Of a stretch of DNA of 64,000 bases, positions 57,565 to 64,000 are shown piece after piece. The notes under the pieces were generated by a model. The model made no database searches. It saw nothing but the letters and a program-made list of their open reading frames with translations, and was not told the DNA's origin. The DNA comes from Streptomyces sp. ICBB 8177 (GTDB taxonomy: Bacteria > Actinomycetota > Actinomycetes > Streptomycetales > Streptomycetaceae). The number at the start of each line of letters is the position of its first letter. The stretch's first letter is position 1. The DNA lies in assembly GCF_003144095.1 (NCBI RefSeq), contig NZ_NSKH01000018.1, positions 1,284,540 through 1,348,539 on the forward strand, in the 5' to 3' direction. The translations under genes and the position numbers were made by a program.

Positions 57565-58953
57565 CTACGACAGCCGGCGCACCACGTAGGCCACACCGCG
57601 CGCGGCCTCCCGTTCGCCGACGTACTCCTGCCCGCGCATCCCGCACCACGCGGGGATGTCGAGCCGGGCCGCCTCGTCGTCCGACAGCACGGTCACCGTC
57701 GCGCCGACCGGCACGTCACCGATGACCTTGGCCAGTTCGATGACCGGGACCGGGCAGCGGCGGCCCAGCGCGTCCACGACGAGACCGCCGTCGTCGGCGG
57801 CGCGTCCCTCGCGCGCGGGCGCGGCCGGCAGGTCCAGCGAGCCGCGCACCCGCGTGACGACCTCGGGCAGCACCCGCAGGAACTCCTCGACGTCCCCCTC
57901 GCTCGTGCCGCGCGGCAGCGACACGCGGACGTTCCCCTCCGACAGCACGCCCATCGCCCGCAGCACGTGGCTGGGCGTCAGAGTGCTGGACGTACAGGAC
58001 GATCCGGACGACACGGCGAACCCCGCCCGGTCCAACTCGCCCAGCAGCGCCTCCCCGTCCACGTACAGGCAGGAGAAGGTGACCAGGTGGGGCAGGCGGC
58101 GCACCGGGTCGCCGACCACCTCCACGTCGCCGAGCAGCGCCGGCACCCGCTCCCGGATCCGGTCCACCAGCGCGCTCAGCCGGGCCCGTTCCGCCTCCGC
58201 CTCGGCACGTACCGCGCGCAGCGAGGCCGCCGCCGCCACGATCGCGGGGAGGTTCTCGAAGCCCGGGGCCCGGCCGCGTTCCCGCTCGTCGGACGGGCCC
58301 GCGGGCGCGAACCGGACACCCTTCCTGACCACGAGCAGTCCGACTCCGGGCGGTCCGCCCCATTTGTGGGCGCTCGCGGCGAGCAGCGACCAGGCGCCGT
58401 CCACCGCGCCCCAGCCCAGCGACTGCGAGGCGTCCACCAGCAGCGGCACACCCGCCCGCGCGCAGCCGTCCGCCACCTCCGCGACCGGCTGCACGGTGCC
58501 GACTTCGTGGTTGGCCGACTGCAGGCACGCCAGCGCGGTGTCGGGCCGCAGGGCCGCCTGATACGCCTCGGCCGCCACCCTCCCCAGCCGGTCGACGCCC
58601 ACCTCGGTGACCGTGCCCCCGGCGGCCTGATGGGTCTCGGCCGCGTGCAGCACGCTGGAGTGCTCGACCGCCGAGGCGACGAGATGACGGCCCGTCCGGC
58701 GCCGCCCGGCCAGCGCTCCGGCCACCGCCGAGTGGATGGCGTGGGTACCCGAAGGGGTGAAACTCAGTTCGTCAGGGCGGCAGCCGACCGCCTCGGCGGC
58801 CGCCTCCCGCGCGGCGTCGAGCAGCACTCGGGCGCGGCGGCCCTCGCGGTACAGGCGGGCGGGATCGGCCCATCCGTCGTCCAGCGCGGACAGCAGCGCC
58901 TGTCGCGTGACGGGATGCGGGGGAGCGCTCGAAGCGGCGTCGAAGTACGGCAC
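57565..58953 (-). CDS. Cysteine desulfurase fused to a TusA-like sulfur carrier
   Basis: A 462-aa fusion. Residues 1 to about 375 are a NifS/IscS-type PLP enzyme: PYFDAASSAPPHPVTRQALL, SAVEHSSVLHA, the PLP lysine in SAHKWGGPPG and the loop cysteine in SSGSSCTSSTLTPSHVL. Residues about 385-462 are a TusA domain with its carrier cysteine (VVDALGRRCPVPVIELAKVI). The enzyme takes sulfur from cysteine as a persulfide, and the attached TusA could accept it directly for thiolation of tRNA or for Fe-S assembly. Neighbouring erpA and nadA fit a sulfur/Fe-S role. Confidence 0.92.
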   Translation of the reverse strand: MPYFDAASSAPPHPVTRQALLSALDDGWADPARLYREGRRARVLLDAAREAAAEAVGCRPDELSFTPSGTHAIHSAVAGALAGRRRTGRHLVASAVEHSSVLHAAETHQAAGGTVTEVGVDRLGRVAAEAYQAALRPDTALACLQSANHEVGTVQPVAEVADGCARAGVPLLVDASQSLGWGAVDGAWSLLAASAHKWGGPPGVGLLVVRKGVRFAPAGPSDERERGRAPGFENLPAIVAAAASLRAVRAEAEAERARLSALVDRIRERVPALLGDVEVVGDPVRRLPHLVTFSCLYVDGEALLGELDRAGFAVSSGSSCTSSTLTPSHVLRAMGVLSEGNVRVSLPRGTSEGDVEEFLRVLPEVVTRVRGSLDLPAAPAREGRAADDGGLVVDALGRRCPVPVIELAKVIGDVPVGATVTVLSDDEAARLDIPAWCGMRGQEYVGEREAARGVAYVVRRLS

Positions 58954-59198
58954 CCGTGCACGCTATCCGGCGGGTTTCCACCCCTCGTCAAACCGGGGGC
59001 CATCCGGGGGTGTCCACCCCTTCGAGGGCCATACGCGGGCTCGCCCGGCGCGTTGGTACCCCTCCCCGCGTGGCCTGGAAAAGCGTCCAGTAGGGTTTGG
59101 TCCGCATAAACATCCACACCCTGCCCGCGCCAGGGCGCCGACCGACGCAAACGGCCGGGTTCCCGGACGCGCGGGCGAGACTCTCGGGAAGGCGCTAC

Positions 59199-60197
59199 GT
59201 GAGTCCCAACGGCTCCGACCGCAAGTCGCGGCGCCCGATGCGGCGGCGGTTGCCGCAGGCGTTGGCCGCGGGCCTGGTCCTGGTGACCGCTACCGGTTGC
59301 TCCTACAAGGACTTCCCCCGCCTCGGCATGCCCAGCCCCGCCACGGAACAGGCACCGCGGATCCTTTCGCTCTGGCAGGGCTCCTGGGCCGCCGCGCTGG
59401 CGACCGGTGTGCTCGTCTGGGGCCTCATCCTGTGGAGCGTGATCTTCCACCGGCGCAGCCGGACGAAGGTCGAGGTTCCTCCGCAGACCCGTTACAACAT
59501 GCCCATCGAGGCGCTGTACACGGTCGTCCCCCTCGTCATCGTCGCGGTGCTGTTCTACTTCACCGCCCGCGACGAGTCCGACCTGCTGAAGGTCTCCAAG
59601 AAGCCGGACCACATCGTCAACGTGGTCGGCTACCAGTGGAGCTGGGCCTTCAACTACGTCGAGCACGTGCCCGGCACGCCGACGACCCCGGTCGACCTCC
59701 AGAAGAACTCCGACCTCGCCTCCATTCCGGCGAGCGCCCTCGAGGGCGCCCCGGACGACGCCAACGGCGTCTACGAGACGGGCATCCCCGGCGAGTGGAC
59801 CAAGGGCAACCCGAGCCCCGGCCCCACGCTGTGGCTGCCCGAGGGCCAGTCGGTGAAGTTCGTCCTCACCTCGCGTGACGTCATCCACGACTTCTGGGTG
59901 ATTCCGTTCCTGATGAAGATGGACGTCATCCCGGGCCACACCAACGTCTTCCAGGTCACGCCGGACAAGCTGGGCACCTTCCGCGGCAAGTGCGCGGAGC
60001 TGTGCGGTGTCGACCACTCCCGGATGCTGTTCAACGTCAAGGTCGTCACCCCCGCGCAGTACCAGCAGCACCTGAAGGACCTCGCCAAGGCGGGCCAGAC
60101 CGGCTACGTCCCGGCGGGTATCCCGACGACGGGTAACACCGAGAACGCCACCACGAACGGTCAGCCGGGTTCCAGCACGACCGGGAGTAACCAGTGA
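59199..60197 (+). CDS. ctaC: Cytochrome c oxidase subunit II
   Basis: A 332-aa membrane-anchored subunit of the aa3-type terminal oxidase. A signal/membrane start ends near [12 protein letters not shown], perhaps lipidated; two membrane helices (about 60-130) precede the CuA domain with IHDFWVI and the ligand motif [12 protein letters not shown]. The last 35 residues are Asn/Thr/Gly-rich. GTG 59199 with GGAAGG 6 nt upstream is chosen. First of ctaC-ctaD-ctaF; ctaE and the bcc complex genes would be expected to the right of the window. Confidence 0.95.
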   Translation: MSPNGSDRKSRRPMRRRLPQALAAGLVLVTATGCSYKDFPRLGMPSPATEQAPRILSLWQGSWAAALATGVLVWGLILWSVIFHRRSRTKVEVPPQTRYNMPIEALYTVVPLVIVAVLFYFTARDESDLLKVSKKPDHIVNVVGYQWSWAFNYVEHVPGTPTTPVDLQKNSDLASIPASALEGAPDDANGVYETGIPGEWTKGNPSPGPTLWLPEGQSVKFVLTSRDVIHDFWVIPFLMKMDVIPGHTNVFQVTPDKLGTFRGKCAELCGVDHSRMLFNVKVVTPAQYQQHLKDLAKAGQTGYVPAGIPTTGNTENATTNGQPGSSTTGSNQ

Positions 60198-61924
60198 GTA
60201 TCCTCAACGAACCCCAGGGCACGGCGGAAACGGACGACTCGTACGCGAACGAGGTCCCGGTCCGCAGCCGCAAGCCCGGCAGCGTGGTGGTCAGCTGGCT
60301 GAGCACCACCGACCACAAGACCATCGGCACGCTCTACCTGTCGACGTCGTTCGCGTTCTTCTGCATCGGCGGCATCATGGCGCTGCTCATGCGCGCCGAG
60401 CTGGCCCGCCCGGGCCTGCAGATCATGTCGAACGAGCAGTTCAACCAGGCGTTCACGATGCACGGCACGATCATGCTGCTGATGTTCGCGACGCCGTTGT
60501 TCGCCGGCTTCACCAACTGGATCATGCCGCTGCAGATCGGCGCGCCCGACGTGGCGTTCCCGCGGCTGAACATGTTCGCCTACTGGCTCTACCTGTTCGG
60601 CTCGCTGATCGCGGTCGGCGGCTTCCTCACCCCGCAGGGCGCGGCCGACTTCGGCTGGTTCGCGTACTCCCCGCTGTCCGACGCGGTCCGCTCGCCGGGC
60701 ATCGGCTCGGACATGTGGATCATGGGTCTGGCGCTGTCCGGCTTCGGCACCATCCTCGGTGCGGTCAACTTCATCACCACGATCATCTGCATGCGCGCCC
60801 CCGGTATGACGATGTTCCGGATGCCGATCTTCGTCTGGAACGTGCTGCTGACCTCGGTGCTCGCCCTGCTGGCCTTCCCGGTCCTGGCCGCCGCGCTGCT
60901 GGCGCTGGAGGCGGACCGCAAGTTCGGCGCCCATGTGTTCGACGCGGCCAACGGCGGCGCGTTGCTGTGGCAACACCTGTTCTGGTTCTTCGGACACCCA
61001 GAGGTCTACATCATCGCGCTGCCGTTCTTCGGCATCATCAGTGAGGTCATCCCGGTCTTCTCCCGCAAGCCGATGTTCGGCTACCTGGGCCTGATCGCGG
61101 CGACCATCGCCATCGCGGGCCTGTCGGTCACCGTGTGGGCCCACCACATGTACGTCACCGGCGGCGTGCTGCTTCCGTTCTTCTCCTTCATGACGTTCCT
61201 GATCGCCGTGCCTACAGGCGTGAAGTTCTTCAACTGGATCGGAACGATGTGGAAGGGGTCACTGAGTTTCGAGACCCCGATGCTGTGGTCCATCGGCTTC
61301 CTGATCACCTTCACCTTCGGTGGTCTGACCGGTGTCATCCTGGCCTCGCCCCCGATGGACTTCCACGTCTCCGACTCGTACTTCGTGGTGGCGCACTTCC
61401 ACTACGTGGTCTTCGGCACCGTGGTGTTCGCGATGTTCGCCGGCTTCCACTTCTGGTGGCCGAAGATGACCGGCAAGATGCTGGACGAGCGGCTCGGCAA
61501 GATCACCTTCTGGACGCTGTTCGTGGGCTTCCACGGCACGTTCCTGGTGCAGCACTGGCTGGGCGCCGAGGGCATGCCGCGTCGTTACGCGGACTACCTC
61601 GCGGCGGACGGCTTCACCACGCTGAACACCATCTCGTCGATCAGCTCGTTCCTGCTCGGCATGTCGATCCTGCCGTTCTTCTACAACGTGTGGAAGACCG
61701 CCAAGTACGGCAAGAAGGTCGAGGTCGACGACCCGTGGGGTTACGGCCGCTCGCTGGAGTGGGCGACCTCCTGCCCGCCGCCGCGGCACAACTTCCTCAC
61801 CCTGCCGCGCATCCGCTCCGAATCCCCGGCGTTCGACCTCCACCACCCGGAGATCGTGGCCATGGAGCTGGCGGAGGCCGGTCACGGTGGTCAGCTGACC
61901 GGTGGCAAGGAGGCCGGCAAGTGA
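60194..61924 (+). CDS. ctaD: Cytochrome c oxidase subunit I
   Basis: A 576-aa catalytic subunit with 12 membrane helices. All ligands are present: low-spin heme His in [12 protein letters not shown], CuB His and crosslinked Tyr in [22 protein letters not shown], and the heme pair in [11 protein letters not shown]. It reduces O2 to water and pumps protons. The GTG overlaps the ctaC stop (GTGA). Confidence 0.97.
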   Translation: MSILNEPQGTAETDDSYANEVPVRSRKPGSVVVSWLSTTDHKTIGTLYLSTSFAFFCIGGIMALLMRAELARPGLQIMSNEQFNQAFTMHGTIMLLMFATPLFAGFTNWIMPLQIGAPDVAFPRLNMFAYWLYLFGSLIAVGGFLTPQGAADFGWFAYSPLSDAVRSPGIGSDMWIMGLALSGFGTILGAVNFITTIICMRAPGMTMFRMPIFVWNVLLTSVLALLAFPVLAAALLALEADRKFGAHVFDAANGGALLWQHLFWFFGHPEVYIIALPFFGIISEVIPVFSRKPMFGYLGLIAATIAIAGLSVTVWAHHMYVTGGVLLPFFSFMTFLIAVPTGVKFFNWIGTMWKGSLSFETPMLWSIGFLITFTFGGLTGVILASPPMDFHVSDSYFVVAHFHYVVFGTVVFAMFAGFHFWWPKMTGKMLDERLGKITFWTLFVGFHGTFLVQHWLGAEGMPRRYADYLAADGFTTLNTISSISSFLLGMSILPFFYNVWKTAKYGKKVEVDDPWGYGRSLEWATSCPPPRHNFLTLPRIRSESPAFDLHHPEIVAMELAEAGHGGQLTGGKEAGK

Positions 61925-62319
61925 AGCTGCAGGGCAAGATGTTCCTCGGCCTGGCGGTGTTCCTGCTGGCCGTGGCCATCGTCTACGGACTGTGGGCCAA
62001 GGAGCCCGCGGGCACCACCGCGCTGTTCCTGGCCTTCGGCCTGAGCGTCATGATCGGCTACTACCTGTCGTTCACCGCCCGCCGGGCGGACAACGGCGCG
62101 CAGGACCGGGACGACGCCGACGTCGCCGACGACGCGGGCGAGCTGGGCTTCTTCAGCCCGCACAGCTGGCAGCCGCTGTTGCTGGCCTCCGGTGGCGCGC
62201 TGGCCTTCCTCGGCATCATCTTCGGCTGGTGGCTGCTGTACTTCGCCAGCCCGGTGATCCTGGTGGCCGTCTTCGGCTGGGTCTTCGAGTACTACCGGGG
62301 CGCCGACCAGCGCTACTGA
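61921..62319 (+). CDS. ctaF: Cytochrome c oxidase subunit 4 (actinobacterial CtaF)
   Basis: A 132-aa membrane protein. Two helices near the N-terminus ([38 protein letters not shown]), an acidic loop and two more at the C-terminus ([37 protein letters not shown]). This is the actinobacterial aa3 subunit 4. GTG 61921 (AAGGAGG upstream) overlaps the ctaD stop (GTGA). Confidence 0.93.
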   Translation: MKLQGKMFLGLAVFLLAVAIVYGLWAKEPAGTTALFLAFGLSVMIGYYLSFTARRADNGAQDRDDADVADDAGELGFFSPHSWQPLLLASGGALAFLGIIFGWWLLYFASPVILVAVFGWVFEYYRGADQRY

Positions 62320-62335
62320 CCCGGGCACACGTTCC

Positions 62336-62382
62336 AGGGGCCGGGGCCCGGGCACCGCGCAGGTGTCCGGGCCCCGGCCCCT
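62336..62382 (+). terminator. Terminator of the ctaCDF operon
   Basis: Long hairpin with 16-bp perfect arms (62336-62351 and 62367-62382) and a further imperfect GCAC/GTGT pairing inside, 16 bp after the ctaF stop. Confidence 0.85.
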
Positions 62383-62383
62383 C

Positions 62384-62425
62384 GGCGTTCCCGCGCGGCA
62401 CCGGCAGGCGTTCCCGCGCGGCACC
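62384..62425. repeat. 19-bp direct repeat after the cta terminator
   Basis: GGCGTTCCCGCGCGGCACC occurs at 62384-62402 and 62407-62425 (23-bp period). It may be a decayed duplication; no function is evident. Confidence 0.7.
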
Positions 62426-62521
62426 CGGACGGACGGTCCGGCGAGGGCCGCTTATACCCGGCGGCCCCCATTTGCCGGAACGCAACGCGCCGAGCGGCGC
62501 GACTTTTCATACGTTGTGACC

Positions 62522-63784
62522 ATGAGTCAGACATCTCCTCGCCGAACGGCGATATCCCGCCTCCCGTACCTCGCGCTGCTCGCGCCCCTGGCGGTCGCGC
62601 TCGCCGCCTGCGAGGGCTCGGGGAACCCGCTGGCCGCCGCGCCCTACGACGCCGCCAAGCAGGTCGCGTTCAGCGACACCGACGGCAGCAAGCAGGTGGA
62701 CCCCAACAAGCCGCTGGAGGTGACCTCCAAGGGCGGCAGCCGGATCACCGACGTGACCGCCACGGACGGCACAGGACGCGTCGTACGGGGCGAACTCGAC
62801 GCCAAAGGCACCAAGTGGCGCAGCACCGCCCCGCTGGCCGCAGGCGTCCACTACACGGTCCGGGTGAGCACCGAGAACGGGGACGGCGCGCCGGGGCTTC
62901 AGACCATCGGCTTCGACACCAAGCCCGCCAACAACCTCCTCGACGTCACCTTCGGCCCCGACTCCGGGACCTACGGCGTCGGCGAGCCGGTCACCGCGGC
63001 GCTCAGCAAGCCGGTGACCGACCCGGCCGCCCGCGCCGTCGTGGAGCGCTCGCTGCACGTCACCTCCACGCCCGCGGTCACCGGCTCCTGGTACTGGGTG
63101 GACAGCCGCACCCTGCACTACCGTCCCAAGGAGTACTGGCCCGCGCACGCCACCGTCAGCGTCACCAGCGGCCTGAACGGGGTGCAGGTCAGCAAGGGGC
63201 TGTACGGCGGCCCCGCCAAGTCGGTGACGATGGACATCGGCGACAAGGTCTTCGCCCTCACCGACGCCTCCTCCCACCAGCTGACGCTGTACCGCAACGG
63301 CGAGGCGGTGCGCACGGTCCCGGTGACCACCGGCAAGCCCGGGTACGCCACCCGCAACGGCATCAAGGTGGTGCTGGAGAAGCAGTCCTTCGTGCAGATG
63401 AAGTCCAGCACGGTGGGCATCGCCGACTTCTACGACCTGCCGGTCTACTGGGCCACCCGGGTGACGTGGAGCGGCGAGTACGTGCACGCGGCGCCCTGGT
63501 CGGTGGGGTCGCAGGGGGTGGCCAACACCAGCCACGGCTGCACGGGCATGAGCACCGAGAACGCGCACTGGTTCTTCGACCAGGTCGAGCCCGGTGACGT
63601 CGTCGAGGTCGTCAACAGCGAGGGCCACGACATGGAGCCGTTCGGCAACGGCTTCGGCGACTGGAACGTGCCGTGGGACAAGTGGCTCCAGGGCAGCGCG
63701 CTGGGCACCAAGGCCACCTCCGCCAGCCAGGCGGACGACACCACGCACCGCGGCGACCCGGCCCGCCTGGCGCCCCGCGTCTGA
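62522..63784 (+). CDS. L,D-transpeptidase lipoprotein with Ig-like domains
   Basis: A 420-aa envelope enzyme that forms 3,3 crosslinks in peptidoglycan. The signal peptide ends with LAVALAAC (lipobox, Cys about 30). Two Ig-like domains (about 45-245) precede the YkuD domain, whose catalytic motif is SHGCTGMSTENAHWFF with the upstream His in YVHAAPWS. No ribosome binding site precedes ATG 62522; GTG 62516 (in frame) is an alternative and translation may be leaderless. Located right after the cta operon as in other streptomycetes. Confidence 0.93.
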   Translation: MSQTSPRRTAISRLPYLALLAPLAVALAACEGSGNPLAAAPYDAAKQVAFSDTDGSKQVDPNKPLEVTSKGGSRITDVTATDGTGRVVRGELDAKGTKWRSTAPLAAGVHYTVRVSTENGDGAPGLQTIGFDTKPANNLLDVTFGPDSGTYGVGEPVTAALSKPVTDPAARAVVERSLHVTSTPAVTGSWYWVDSRTLHYRPKEYWPAHATVSVTSGLNGVQVSKGLYGGPAKSVTMDIGDKVFALTDASSHQLTLYRNGEAVRTVPVTTGKPGYATRNGIKVVLEKQSFVQMKSSTVGIADFYDLPVYWATRVTWSGEYVHAAPWSVGSQGVANTSHGCTGMSTENAHWFFDQVEPGDVVEVVNSEGHDMEPFGNGFGDWNVPWDKWLQGSALGTKATSASQADDTTHRGDPARLAPRV

Positions 63785-63863
63785 CCCGCCGGGACGAGGG
63801 ACGTCCCGGGGTGCGCCGTACGCGCCCCGGGACGCCGCCGCGCCGTCGTCCCGCGCTTCGTCG

Positions 63864-64000
63864 CTACGAGCCGGAGTTGACCGGCCTGCGCTCGCGCAGC
63901 AGGCCCGCCAGGGCCTCGGCCAGGGCCATCGGGTCCACCGGATGGGTGACGGTCGCGTCCGCCCGGCTCCAGGTGGCCAGCCACGCGTCCTGCGGGCGAC
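63864..64000 (-). CDS. 3' end of an unidentified gene (partial)
   Basis: The last 44 codons of a gene running off the right end: RPQDAWLATWSRADATVTHP, then VDPMALAEALAGLLRERRPV and NSGS. The codon usage is native. Convergent with the L,D-transpeptidase gene. Too little remains to name a family. Confidence 0.6.
   Translation of the reverse strand, partial: RPQDAWLATWSRADATVTHPVDPMALAEALAGLLRERRPVNSGS

Noticed and set aside
1..64000. CRISPR arrays, insertion sequences or prophage genes
   Set aside because: No regularly spaced repeats of 24-40 bp, no transposase or integrase motifs, and no phage structural genes were seen; the tandem repeats found lie inside coding genes.

Overview
The window is very GC-rich DNA with GTG starts, 4-bp start/stop overlaps and gene families typical of a streptomycete (Streptomyces or a close relative). 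Gene order resembles, from memory, the conserved chromosomal core from glnE through glnA, lipAB, sucB-lpd, pepA, cob genes, pspA, nadA and the cta operon of Streptomyces coelicolor. No rRNA, tRNA, CRISPR array, integrase or transposase gene was found.

Layout. (1) 1-2.4 kb: an accessory-looking segment with a small GntR-type repressor behind four phased CTAG boxes and an XRE/TPR-type regulator. It ends at what looks like the decapitated 3' end of a glutamine synthetase gene beside glnE, so this is probably one edge of an inserted element or a deletion scar. (2) 2.6-15.4 kb: glnE, a PAP2-type membrane phosphatase, a GH13 alpha-glucosidase, a sigma-like/membrane fusion protein, small membrane proteins, and paaI-paaK. 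(3) 15.7-21.7 kb: a tight operon of a CUT1-type ABC importer (permease, lipoprotein, permease, no ATPase) translationally coupled to a HAD phosphatase and an RNase J-like beta-CASP hydrolase. This combination is the best candidate for an undescribed system. It is followed by gene debris: an orphan YefM-type antitoxin and a twice-frameshifted DUF1062 gene. (4) 23.1-24.7 kb: glnA with a four-box GlnR operator.

(5) 24.7-38.4 kb: RDD and DUF4191 membrane proteins, lipoate biosynthesis (lipA, lipB), a large regulator, an FAD oxidoreductase, and the E2/E3 components of 2-oxoacid dehydrogenases (sucB, lpdA), which need the lipoate made by LipA/LipB; then leucyl aminopeptidase. (6) 38.6-44.6 kb: late cobalamin genes cobU (with an N-terminal MBL-like domain), cobT and cobS, interrupted by an MprF-like aminoacyl-phospholipid synthase with a coupled membrane protein. 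(7) 45-51 kb: envelope-stress functions: HtrA-type lipoprotein protease, methyltransferase, DUF3043, PspA with its partner, and a NarL-type two-component system. (8) 51-64 kb: GNAT, nadA and erpA (Fe-S/NAD), a cysteine desulfurase-TusA fusion (sulfur supply), a PfkB kinase, cytochrome c oxidase ctaC-ctaD-ctaF, an L,D-transpeptidase, and the 3' end of one more gene.

Themes that connect genes: nitrogen control (glnE acts on GlnA; GlnR controls glnA), lipoylation feeding sucB/lpdA, and Fe-S/sulfur supply (nadA, erpA, desulfurase) next to respiration. All functional calls rest on reading motifs in the sequence; no database search was possible.
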